A stretch of DNA of 64,000 bases from the NCBI RefSeq assembly GCF_002022505.1, contig NZ_CP019781.1:620001-684000 (forward strand), written 5' to 3'. Made by a program: the position numbers and the translations under genes. Source of the stretch: Bartonella sp. WD16.2. Its GTDB lineage: Bacteria > Pseudomonadota > Alphaproteobacteria > Rhizobiales > Rhizobiaceae. Below the pieces are notes generated by a model. The model was not told the DNA's origin. It saw only the letters and a program-made list of their open reading frames with translations, and did not search any database. Numbering within the stretch: position 1 is the first letter of the stretch; the number at the start of each line of letters is the position of its first letter. Positions 17,830 through 25,998 of the stretch are shown one piece after another.

Positions 17830-18053
17830 TGTTTTCTGCCCCAGAGCCTAATAACGGGTGTTGCTTGAGGGTAGGGAAGGGAAGGTAAAACAATTGTGAT
17901 CCCCGCTTTTAAAATGGGTCCAAGATTTGCAAGTCCATCATTAACTGCATAAACACGCTCAACAGCCAGTGCTTGCTGACCCTTTGGATAGTGTCTCCAG
18001 CAAATGGCATCAACCATATCGCCATCTTTGGTAACGTAAATATCACTCACCAA
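17826..18053 (-). CDS. Tail protein X (LysM-like, P2 gpX)
   Basis: 75 aa with the compact gpX fold: YVTKDGDMVDAICWRHY, then VYAVNDGLANLGPILKAG, typical of the LysM-related P2 GpX family. Located between U and D exactly as in P2-like phages. It overlaps both neighbours by a few bases, so it is translated as part of the tail operon. Confidence 0.88.
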   Translation of the reverse strand: MVSDIYVTKDGDMVDAICWRHYPKGQQALAVERVYAVNDGLANLGPILKAGITIVLPSLPYPQATPVIRLWGRKQ

Positions 18054-18436
18054 ATGCCTCCGTCTCCACCATATTCTCTCAGTTGCAATGTGAATTCTTG
18101 CTTGCGTGGATCACCGTTTAGACGAAAAAAGCTCTGTTTTTCATCTAGGGAAAGAATAACAAATTTACCGAAAATTTTGCCTTTTCCACTTACCAGCAAA
18201 TGTGGTCCCATATGAGCCATGCTCCGCAATCTATCCAATTGACCGTAACTACCCTTGAAATTTGGATAAATCACACCTGATAAAGAATATTCGACATTAG
18301 CAATGGCCGGCAACTGAAACGCTGCTTTACTGCCTAGACGTCCTTGTTCTACCCAGGGAACATCATAAGTCATCTCAAGTTCTTGATAGGCAGCTGTTTG
18401 AACGGAAAAAATAAAATCCCCCAATGCTAACATCAT
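18047..18436 (-). CDS. Tail protein U (P2 gpU-like)
   Basis: 129 aa. Conserved features of P2 GpU: an N-terminal LGDFIFSVQTAAYQEL, then GRLGSKAAFQLPAI and a C-terminal LQLREYGGDGG. Acts in tail completion next to the tape-measure product. It starts 5 bp after the tape-measure stop and overlaps X by 7 bp. Confidence 0.88.
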   Translation of the reverse strand: MMLALGDFIFSVQTAAYQELEMTYDVPWVEQGRLGSKAAFQLPAIANVEYSLSGVIYPNFKGSYGQLDRLRSMAHMGPHLLVSGKGKIFGKFVILSLDEKQSFFRLNGDPRKQEFTLQLREYGGDGGIW

Positions 18437-18441
18437 GATGC

Positions 18442-20484
18442 TTAATCCGATAAACTTGAGTTAATTGCTAAACGTTGCTGTCTAGCTTGATCTGCAAGAG
18501 CTTTTTTAATAGCAGCACTAATATCCTGCGGTGAACCGCTGCCCCCACTGATGTTTAAACCGCTAATCGTAATAGATGCATCAACATTAGTCGTCTTATT
18601 TTCCTTATGTGCCATAATCGGTTCAGGCGCTTGAAATACCACTACGGAAGGTTGTTTGCCTCCATCGTTAACATATTCTCCATTTCTGTAATCACGTTGC
18701 TCAGGAGGGATGTTTGGAACAACAGTTGAATGAATAATCTTTTGTGCGTATGTTGTTGTCTCTTGTGTGAGATTCTTTAAACTCTCGGTCGTGCTTTTGC
18801 TTACTGTAACGTTGAAGCCTAACTTGTCTTTGACAAAATCAGGCATCCAACTCATTAATTTTTGCACCGCACCAGAAAGCCATTGTGTCATAGCATTCCA
18901 TTTGCTTTTAATGCCATCCCACAGTCCCGTAATTAGATTGGAACCGACTTCAAATAAATTGAGATTAGAAAACCAATCAAAAAATTGATTAATTGTCTCT
19001 CCAAGAGAGTCCCATAACCGCCCACAGGAGGCCATAACTTCATCCCAATTTTCGTAAAGCCAAACAGCTGTTGCAACAAGCTTCTTAATACCATTAATGA
19101 CATAACCGATAAGCGTATACTTCATAATGAAGTCACCCAGCTTAACAAAAGCATCGCAAATCTTATTGAGTGCTATAGTAAGCACTTTCTTGACTTTATC
19201 CCAATAGACATAAAGTGCGACCCCTGCTGCAATAAGCCCTATAATAGCTGCTGCTATCCACCCAACAGGTGTGGTCATAATGGCTGTACCAAATGTAAAA
19301 AAGGCTGTAGTAAGTGTGTAAATCGCTGTTATAAGTGGCCCCATAATAAGGGTAACAATAGTTGTACCAAATGTAACAAACGCTGCACCAACCACAGCAA
19401 GTGCTGAAACCAGTGGCCCCACAATGAAGGCCACAAGGGCTGCAAGACCTATTTTAAAAAGAGTTATTTCACCAGTGAGTGGTTCTAACCATTTAAACCA
19501 GCCTTTAATTTTTTCAGTAATATTTGCGATATTTTGCCTCAATTCAGAAGTAGGATCGCGTAAATCCTGTATAGCTTTCTTTAAGGTTTTTGCCCAATTT
19601 GCGACAGTTGTTTGAATGAGATCACGGTTTTCATCAATCAGCTCTGAAAAGGCATCAATCATATCATTGATTACCGGCATGAACCGTGCCCCAATAAAAG
19701 TGGCAACACCTCCCAGTTTTTTCTTAAAAGCTCCAAGCTTATCATTTAAATCTGCAGCATAGTGAGCAACATCAGCCCCCATAAGCCATCCGCTCTTTTT
19801 TGCCTTTTCAAACAACTCCTTGATAGGCTCCATACCTTGTGAGAGCATGGCAGCCATTTCCTTACCATCACCACCAAAAAGCAAGGCGGCAATATGTTGT
19901 CTTTGCGCTTGATTGTCTATCTTACTCATCTTGTCGGTTATTTCTTCCAACAAGTCTGAGTTTGATTTAAGCTTTCCAGAGGCATCTTTTACAGAAATGC
20001 CAAGCGCTTGAAACCCCATAATCCCCCTTTTTTGTCCCGCTAAAGCTTGTGCTGAACGCCTGTTTAAAACAGCCAGGGATTGTTGGAATTTCTCAGCAGA
20101 ATAACCTGAATTATCCGCTGCATCACCCCATAACTGAAGATCTTTAACGCTCATACCTAAATGACGCGATGCGTGGTGAAGACTATCCCCCATATGCATG
20201 GTTTTCATAGTCACTGCAGTCAAGCTTGCAGCAAGACCACCACCAGCAAGGCCTAATGCTCCTGATAACATAGAAACACGGTTGGTTACTGTACCAAGAG
20301 CATTGCTGACCCCTTTTAAGCTTGCTGTCATTTTACGTGTTGCAGCCATAAGGCGATGGAGTCTTAATTTATTTGATAATTTATTTGATAAGTCCGTCAA
20401 ACGCTTTTGAATACGTTTAATGGGTGCAGTTATCTTGTCTTCAAGGGTCAATCGCACCTTAGCATCTGCAACTGTTTTACTCAT
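18442..20484 (-). CDS. Tail tape-measure protein (P2 gpT-like)
   Basis: 680 aa. The N-terminal ~240 residues are charged and helical (TLEDKITAPIKRIQKRLTDL), including a conserved LHHASRHLGMSVKDLQLWGD segment. The middle has long hydrophobic stretches (residues ~335-430, such as LAALVAFIVGPLVSALAVVG). The C-terminal region has WDEVMASCGRLWDSLGETI and FEVGSNLITGLWDGIKSKW modules. This is the normal plan for the protein that sets tail length and is ejected with the DNA. At 680 aa it is of ordinary size for a P2-like tail. Its ATG overlaps the stop of the E' frame (ATGA). Confidence 0.9.
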   Translation of the reverse strand: MSKTVADAKVRLTLEDKITAPIKRIQKRLTDLSNKLSNKLRLHRLMAATRKMTASLKGVSNALGTVTNRVSMLSGALGLAGGGLAASLTAVTMKTMHMGDSLHHASRHLGMSVKDLQLWGDAADNSGYSAEKFQQSLAVLNRRSAQALAGQKRGIMGFQALGISVKDASGKLKSNSDLLEEITDKMSKIDNQAQRQHIAALLFGGDGKEMAAMLSQGMEPIKELFEKAKKSGWLMGADVAHYAADLNDKLGAFKKKLGGVATFIGARFMPVINDMIDAFSELIDENRDLIQTTVANWAKTLKKAIQDLRDPTSELRQNIANITEKIKGWFKWLEPLTGEITLFKIGLAALVAFIVGPLVSALAVVGAAFVTFGTTIVTLIMGPLITAIYTLTTAFFTFGTAIMTTPVGWIAAAIIGLIAAGVALYVYWDKVKKVLTIALNKICDAFVKLGDFIMKYTLIGYVINGIKKLVATAVWLYENWDEVMASCGRLWDSLGETINQFFDWFSNLNLFEVGSNLITGLWDGIKSKWNAMTQWLSGAVQKLMSWMPDFVKDKLGFNVTVSKSTTESLKNLTQETTTYAQKIIHSTVVPNIPPEQRDYRNGEYVNDGGKQPSVVVFQAPEPIMAHKENKTTNVDASITISGLNISGGSGSPQDISAAIKKALADQARQQRLAINSSLSD

Positions 20485-20594
20485 TTTTTCTTATACCTTT
20501 CTGCAGCTTTATGGCGCCAAAACCAGAGCTCTTGAGGTTCCATTTCCATCATCTCTGAAAGGGGCCAATGAAACACGATAGCAATATCGGCCAT
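20481..20594 (-). CDS. Tail assembly chaperone extension gpE' (reached by -1 frameshift)
   Basis: A 37-codon stretch from the internal ATG at 20594, reading MADIAIVFHWPLSEMMEMEP then ELWFWRHKAAERYKKK. It matches the P2 GpE family core (FHWP ... EL..WR.KA). The frame is open without stops back to the AAAAAA run at 20651-20656 inside gpE in the -1 register. A shift there would give a 132-aa E+E' fusion, close to P2's frameshift product. No ribosome site precedes the internal ATG. Confidence 0.72.
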   Translation of the reverse strand: MADIAIVFHWPLSEMMEMEPQELWFWRHKAAERYKKK

Positions 20595-20617
20595 GAGTTC
20601 AGCGGCGGTTTCCCAGG

Positions 20618-20878
20618 TTAGGTAGCCCGCCGCTTTATAAAAGCCGCCAATTTTTTCCCGATATTTTCCATATCATCGACATCAAGTTCACCAACAGCCT
20701 CTTCAGGCCACCCAGAAAGACGTGAAATCATAATTATCGTTTGCTCAACACCTTCTGTTTTATCAGTAGCTTCGGCGTCTTTTACCTTTGGACGGCGTAA
20801 AGTGATTTCGGTGCGTTCTTTTCCTTCAACGTTAATGGGGAAGAGCAATTTATGGGTAATATTTTGTTTAATAGTCAT
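20618..20878 (-). CDS. Tail assembly chaperone gpE
   Basis: 86 aa. FPINVEGKERTEITLRRPKV followed by an acidic helical part with ISRLSGWPEEAVGELDVDD, characteristic of the P2 gpE / Mu gp41 tail-chaperone family. It lies directly between the tube protein (1 bp away) and the tape measure. It ends GKKLAAFIKRRAT, and the AAA AAA of GKK is the only plausible slippery site for the -1 shift into E'. Confidence 0.85.
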   Translation of the reverse strand: MTIKQNITHKLLFPINVEGKERTEITLRRPKVKDAEATDKTEGVEQTIIMISRLSGWPEEAVGELDVDDMENIGKKLAAFIKRRAT

Positions 20879-20879
20879 T

Positions 20880-21386
20880 TTACATTCCTAAAAGTTCTCT
20901 ATGTTTTGCTAATTGATCAACGCCATTGAATTTTCTCACCATGTTGTAAGCATCAATCTCAACGATTTCCTTGTCATTTTGAACATATTTGAAATAATTC
21001 AGGGTATAATTGATCGTTGTGGTAGACTTAGCACCAGGCTGCCATTGGCCAGGTTCATAGCCCTTGCAAAATCCACGCATGGAGATTACAACTCCTTCTT
21101 CTGCTGCACCCTGTGCTTGAATTGCACCACGCAAAGAAATATCAATATTGGGTTTACCCAAAAGACCTAGAAGTTCGTCAGAGCAATCTGCAACAGTCAT
21201 AGAAAGCGTGAGCTCTTCCATTCCCATCTCGATTCCAACAGGAACATCCATGCCACCTGCACGAAAACTTTCAACGACGAAATTTAAACTTGGTAAAGTA
21301 ACACTGTCACATTTTTCTCTATAGGGAATCCCATCAACATAAATGTTAAAATGTTTCAAAGCTCTTGGTAATCTAGGTGCAATCAT
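20880..21386 (-). CDS. Major tail tube protein (P2 FII-like)
   Basis: 168 aa. LPRALKHFNIYVDGIPYREK, then a conserved GMEELTLSMTVADCSDELLG and INYTLNYFKYVQND near the end, all typical of the P2 tail-tube family. Polymerises into the inner tube of the contractile tail. The start abuts the sheath stop. Confidence 0.92.
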   Translation of the reverse strand: MIAPRLPRALKHFNIYVDGIPYREKCDSVTLPSLNFVVESFRAGGMDVPVGIEMGMEELTLSMTVADCSDELLGLLGKPNIDISLRGAIQAQGAAEEGVVISMRGFCKGYEPGQWQPGAKSTTTINYTLNYFKYVQNDKEIVEIDAYNMVRKFNGVDQLAKHRELLGM

Positions 21387-22777
21387 TAAAGGATCTCCTC
21401 TATGTAATCATTGACAATACGCGAACGGAACGTGATACGTTCTGCTGGCGTAGTTGGTTGGAATTCGACATTGAAATAGACTTTTCCGCTTTCAATAGTG
21501 CTTGGATCATTAAGTTCTGAGTCAGGATAACAACGCCCTCCAATGATGGCGCCTTTCATTTTTAAGTCACGTAAATAAGCATTGACGCTTTCACTCACAT
21601 CACTCAAATAAGTTTTTGTGATGTTTCGATCGACTGCCCACATATGTCCACGTAAAATGGCATCATTGATCATATCTGCAGTTCTCACCACGGATATAAA
21701 AGTAAACTTTGGATCTGATGAAAGCGTACGATTACCCCATAAGCGATAACCATTCTCGCGAATGATTGTTGTTATATGTTTTTCATTAAGCAAATTAGCA
21801 CGACTGGAACTGTCACCAATGGCAAAATCAATGGGTCGTGCTGTACCACTAATGCCATTGATCCCTTTATTTGAAGGAGAATGCCAAAAACCGTGAGTGA
21901 AATCTGTTTTAGCAATAATACCGGCAACTACTGAACTTGCTGGTTCTTGTGAAATCTTTCCATTACGCAAAATGCTTACAAATGGGTCAGCTATGATGGC
22001 ACGTTTGGAATCAAAATCTCCTCTCGTTGAGATTGCTTCTTCATCCGTTGTGTTGGGTCCATCAATCACCACAATAGCGCGTAAACGCTCAGCAATGCCA
22101 ATTAGCTCTGCTGCTACGGGATTAGACATTTTTTTGATTGTCGCTTCGGCTGTGGCACCTTCTCCATCACCTTCAATGGTTACACGAGGTGCTTCTTCAT
22201 AACCACTGCCAGCATAATCAACTCTAATGGATTTTACTTGTTCGCCCCAAACACTGGCTTTTGCCTTGGCATTGCCTTCTATTGTAACAGTAGCCTTAGT
22301 GTAACCACTGCCTCCGTCCGAGACACTTATAGCAGACACACCAGCATCGCGTTTGTGAGTAAAACCAGGAGCAATTAGAATGCGTGGTGTTTGCCCAACA
22401 ATCGATTGTGCTCCTATGAAAGCATGGACACCTTCGTAAGCGCCATTGGCATTGACACCACCTAGAATATTCGTCAATGTTTCGTCGTCATCTTCACCTT
22501 CCTTTACGCGCACCACAACAACAATGGCACCGGCTTGTTTGAAAATCAGATCAACAGCATTGGGCAGTGTACCTTCTCCTGTGTTGTATTTGTCGAGTTT
22601 AGCTGCCTTGGAAAGAGATCCTGATATTAAAACCGGTGTATTAAGAGGAAAGACCTCTTCATCTGCATTAGGTGCTGTACCTACAATGCCTATAACTGCC
22701 GACTGAATTGGCGCAATAGGGCGTGTGCCATCGTCGTTTTCGATGACTTCAACCCCATGTAAAAATCCTGATGCCAT
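21386..22777 (-). CDS. Contractile tail sheath protein (P2 FI-like)
   Basis: 463 aa from the ATG at 22777, which has AAAGGAG at good spacing; a further upstream in-frame ATG (22822) lies inside the preceding terminator region and is unlikely. The sheath features are HGVEVIENDDGTRPI, VIGIVGTAPNADEE and, in the C-terminal domain, SPSNKGINGISGTARPIDF, RLWGNRTLSSDPKF and FEFQPTTPAER-like VEFQPTTPAERITF. Residues ~155-215 form an inserted beta-rich module with two related motifs, GSGYTKATVTIEG and GSGYEEAPRVTIEG, probably decorating the sheath surface. Confidence 0.93.
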   Translation of the reverse strand: MASGFLHGVEVIENDDGTRPIAPIQSAVIGIVGTAPNADEEVFPLNTPVLISGSLSKAAKLDKYNTGEGTLPNAVDLIFKQAGAIVVVVRVKEGEDDDETLTNILGGVNANGAYEGVHAFIGAQSIVGQTPRILIAPGFTHKRDAGVSAISVSDGGSGYTKATVTIEGNAKAKASVWGEQVKSIRVDYAGSGYEEAPRVTIEGDGEGATAEATIKKMSNPVAAELIGIAERLRAIVVIDGPNTTDEEAISTRGDFDSKRAIIADPFVSILRNGKISQEPASSVVAGIIAKTDFTHGFWHSPSNKGINGISGTARPIDFAIGDSSSRANLLNEKHITTIIRENGYRLWGNRTLSSDPKFTFISVVRTADMINDAILRGHMWAVDRNITKTYLSDVSESVNAYLRDLKMKGAIIGGRCYPDSELNDPSTIESGKVYFNVEFQPTTPAERITFRSRIVNDYIEEIL

Positions 22778-22805
22778 TCTTGGTGCTCCTTTAATGATTG
22801 GATGA

Positions 22806-22840
22806 TAAAAAATAAAGGCCAAATAAATCTATTTGGCCTT
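22806..22840 (-). terminator. Strong terminator inside the late region, before the sheath gene
   Basis: On the minus strand AAGGCCAAAT and ATTTGGCCTT form perfect 10-bp arms around a 6-nt loop, followed directly by TATTTTTTATC. It lies 28 bp ahead of the sheath start, leaving no room for a promoter, so downstream tail genes depend on readthrough or a promoter further upstream. Confidence 0.82.
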
Positions 22841-22892
22841 GCACTGCTTTCTTAAGAAAGGTTTTGATGAAACTTAACTGAAGTGTCCTTCT

Positions 22893-23117
22893 TTACACCT
22901 CTATGGGATCTTCAGATGACTCCGGTTGTGTTGTTTCAGTGAAAGATAAGTCGTCTTTTTCTTCCTCAACAGGAGGAGAGAATTGGCCATCTTTATAAAT
23001 CCAACCAATTTGAGCTTCATTTGAAGCAATGGCTTCCCCTTCAAACGGGTAAACATAATCCTCTGGTCCAACAATAATGTTAGTTACCACACCATTTTCA
23101 ACAACTGCATAATTCAT
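22893..23117 (-). CDS. Small phage protein, tail-fibre-associated
   Basis: 74 aa: MNYAVVENGVVTNIIVGPED, then IGWIYKDGQFSPP and an acidic tail. Short proteins with this YAVVENG...GWxYxDGxFxxP plan commonly follow tail-fibre genes in phages and are linked to fibre assembly. It is the last gene before the strong terminator. The function is not proven. Confidence 0.65.
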   Translation of the reverse strand: MNYAVVENGVVTNIIVGPEDYVYPFEGEAIASNEAQIGWIYKDGQFSPPVEEEKDDLSFTETTQPESSEDPIEV

Positions 23118-23148
23118 TCAAAACTCCTTTGTAAAATTTTTTAGAGCG

Positions 23149-24498
23149 TTAATTTTTCCATAATCTGATAAGAACAGCACCATTGGCTCCCTTACCGCCA
23201 ACGCCTTTAACTCCATGAGCACCCGCACCGCCACCGCCATAACCTGCTCCTCCAGCTCCTGAGGTATATGCACCTGCGCCCTGTTCTCCAGTAGCTCCTT
23301 TTATGGCATTGCCAGCATCACCACCAAAGCCACTTATTTGTTTATATTTTCCATCCCCTCCATTATAACCATTACAACCTCTGACAGGACCTGGGTTCTC
23401 ATCCGTTACCAAGCCATAGTTGCCTCCTCTACTTCCTTTGCCACCTAAAGAAGAATCATCGCCACCGTTGCCACCTGCGACTACAATAAAATTATTACCT
23501 ATAATTGTGTATCCTCCATTTTTGCCATGTATTTTTCCACTCACCTGTGCTCCACCTTTACCAATAACGATATCGTGATGTCCATTTAAACTTAATTTAT
23601 AGCCATACCAAACCATGCAACCGCTCCCACCGCCGCCACCGCCTAGATAATTATCATTCTGTGCACCCCCACCGCCGCCACCGCCGCCCCATGCTTGGAT
23701 CTCAACTTTGGTTTTATCAGTTACCCAATCTGGCCACTGAATCTTCCCACTTTGTGTAATAAGTAATTCAGCATCAGCAAGCTCTGGCCAATCAATGAGT
23801 TTATCAATTAAACTTGTGCTTTTATCAGGTAAAGACCGTTTCAGTTTTTCAATTTCTTTTGACATAGCTTCATCCAATTGCAGTTTTGTATAAACGGATT
23901 CATCATCAACCTTGAGAGGCCCTTTGAGCAAGCTTTCAGTTACACTTAACTGTGTCACCACGTTATCTTCTTGTTTCAAAGTTAAAGAAGAGGCTTCAGT
24001 TAATTCAATGCCTTCTTCAATGCTGACCTTTCCTTTGAAAACATTGGTATCTTCCCACTCATTTTTACCCGATAAACATCCATAATTTTTCAGATCTACA
24101 TTGACAGTTGCTATATATTCCTCAAGATCTGTGATATCCTTAACATCATGCTGATGTTCGCCTAAGAGTGACTTAATACTGTCAAATGCAAAGCGATCCT
24201 CACCTGATTTATATAAAACATGGGTTTCAGTTGCATCGTTGGCACCTTCAACATCAGTTAAATCAACCAAAGCAAAGGTTTTATCTGCTGCCATCTTGCC
24301 ACTTAGTACATCTTCAAGTTCGCTTACTTCACTTATCACATGAGTATGCTGTGAAGGTGCTTTACCATCTGCTTTTTCATCCAGATCAGAAACCGCCTGA
24401 TCAATTATTATCAAATCTTCGCGTGTAATAGGAAATTCAGTGCTAATAAAACGGCCTTCTTTGGGTAATTCCATTGCTAATTTCTCTGTTTTCGCCAT
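23149..24498 (-). CDS. Glycine-rich tail fibre / adhesin (paralogue 1)
   Basis: 449 aa. The N-terminus AMELPKEGRFISTEFPITRE leads to a trimeric-fibre-like region with His-x-His loops (APSQHTHVISEV, GEHQHDVKD). Residues ~265-449 are glycine-rich (WGGGGGGGG, GGGGGGSG, GGAGYGGGGAGAHG) and end GAVLIRLWKN. This Gly-rich ending resembles phage adhesins built from packed polyglycine helices. It is a tandem paralogue of the next upstream gene, with divergence concentrated in the Gly-rich tip. It probably binds the host surface. Confidence 0.75.
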   Translation of the reverse strand: MAKTEKLAMELPKEGRFISTEFPITREDLIIIDQAVSDLDEKADGKAPSQHTHVISEVSELEDVLSGKMAADKTFALVDLTDVEGANDATETHVLYKSGEDRFAFDSIKSLLGEHQHDVKDITDLEEYIATVNVDLKNYGCLSGKNEWEDTNVFKGKVSIEEGIELTEASSLTLKQEDNVVTQLSVTESLLKGPLKVDDESVYTKLQLDEAMSKEIEKLKRSLPDKSTSLIDKLIDWPELADAELLITQSGKIQWPDWVTDKTKVEIQAWGGGGGGGGAQNDNYLGGGGGGSGCMVWYGYKLSLNGHHDIVIGKGGAQVSGKIHGKNGGYTIIGNNFIVVAGGNGGDDSSLGGKGSRGGNYGLVTDENPGPVRGCNGYNGGDGKYKQISGFGGDAGNAIKGATGEQGAGAYTSGAGGAGYGGGGAGAHGVKGVGGKGANGAVLIRLWKN

Positions 24499-24551
24499 GA
24501 TATTACTCCTGTCAAACTTAAATGCTAAAAGCTTTATAAGCTCAGATTGAT

Positions 24552-25985
24552 TTATTCTTTTTCATATGGTTTTTTCCATATTCTTATAAGAACAGCGCCA
24601 TCAGCTCCAGAACCGCTGATACTATCATTTCCGTTAGTTTCAATACTAGTTTTCATATTGTTTCCATGAGCACCACTACCGCCACCACCAAATCCACGAC
24701 CTGGTTTGCCTGAAATAAGGCGCCCAGTTCCTATCCCTCCACAACCACCTCTTGATGTATCCCCTCCGGCATCGCCACCATGACCACTCATAAGGTAATG
24801 GGTACCTTTTGTTCCCGGACTACCATAGCTGTGTTTAGCAAGACCTGGACGACCGTCGACAAAGTTTCCTACTTTTTCTCCTTTTCCTCCTTCGCCACCT
24901 TCTCCTAATTTATCACTATTCGTGCGACCAGCACCACCACCTCTGCCGCCTGTGGCTTTAATAAAGTCATCTCCGATAGTTGTGTCTCCTCCAGCGTTGC
25001 CTGACACATTTTTATTTTGCACAGAAGCTCCCCCTTTACCAATGACGAAATTTTCACGTCCTTTTAAAGCTCTTTTATAGCCATACCACACTGAGCCGCC
25101 ACCGCCACCTCCTCCTCCGCCCGGCCAATAATCATTTGTTGAACCTCCACCAGAACCGCCGCCGCCCCATGCTTGGATTTCAACCACGGCTTCATCCGTT
25201 ATCCAATCTGGCCACTCAATCTTTCCACTTTGCGTATAAAGTAATTCTGCATCAGCAAGCTCTGGCCAATCAATGAGCTTATTGATAACAACAGAGCAAC
25301 TTGAGTTCTCATCAGTCAAAGATTGTTTCAGTTTTTCGATTGCTTCTGATATAGCTTTATCCGCTTGCGGTTTGGTATAAACGAGCTCATCATCAACCTT
25401 AAGAGGCCCTTTAAGCGAGCTCCCAGTTGCGTTTAAATTGGTCACCACTTTATCATTCTGTTTCAAAGTTAGAGAAGAGATTTCAGTTAATTCAATGTCC
25501 TTTTCAACACTGATTTTTCCTTTGAAAACATTCGTATCTTTCCACTCATTTCTACCCGACAAACGCCCATAATTTGTTAATCCTTCATTGACGCTTTCTA
25601 CATACTCCTCAAGGCCTGTGATATCTTCAATTGTATGCTGGTGTTCTCCTACGAGTGATTGAGCAGAGCTAAATGCAAAGTGATCCTTACCCGATTTATA
25701 TAAAACATGATTTTCAGCAGCATCGTTGGCACTTTCGACATCAGTTAAATCAACCAAGGCAAAGGTCTTATCTGCCTCCATCTTTCCACTTAGCGCATCT
25801 TCAAGTCCACTGATCTCACTCATCACATGAGTGTGTTGTGAAGGAGCCTTCTCATCCACCTTTTCATCCAGATCAGAAACGGCTTGATCAATGATGGTTA
25901 GGTTTTTACGTAAAAGAGGAAACTCAGCGCTGATAAAGCGACCTTCTTGAGGTAATTCCATTCCTAACTTCTCTGTTTTCGCCAT
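24552..25985 (-). CDS. Glycine-rich tail fibre / adhesin (paralogue 2)
   Basis: 477 aa from MAKTEKLGMELPQEGRF; an upstream in-frame start at 26024 would overlap the DUF4815 gene by 26 bp. It has the same architecture as its downstream paralogue: fibre repeats with APSQHTHVMSEI and GEHQHTIEDI, then a Gly-rich C-terminus (WGGGGSGGGS, GGGGGGGGGSVWYGY, GGGGSGAHGN) ending GAVLIRIWKK. The stems are closely related, the tips differ, which points to a tandem duplication followed by receptor-binding diversification. Confidence 0.75.
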   Translation of the reverse strand: MAKTEKLGMELPQEGRFISAEFPLLRKNLTIIDQAVSDLDEKVDEKAPSQHTHVMSEISGLEDALSGKMEADKTFALVDLTDVESANDAAENHVLYKSGKDHFAFSSAQSLVGEHQHTIEDITGLEEYVESVNEGLTNYGRLSGRNEWKDTNVFKGKISVEKDIELTEISSLTLKQNDKVVTNLNATGSSLKGPLKVDDELVYTKPQADKAISEAIEKLKQSLTDENSSCSVVINKLIDWPELADAELLYTQSGKIEWPDWITDEAVVEIQAWGGGGSGGGSTNDYWPGGGGGGGGGSVWYGYKRALKGRENFVIGKGGASVQNKNVSGNAGGDTTIGDDFIKATGGRGGGAGRTNSDKLGEGGEGGKGEKVGNFVDGRPGLAKHSYGSPGTKGTHYLMSGHGGDAGGDTSRGGCGGIGTGRLISGKPGRGFGGGGSGAHGNNMKTSIETNGNDSISGSGADGAVLIRIWKKPYEKE

Positions 25986-25998
25986 AATATTACTCCTG

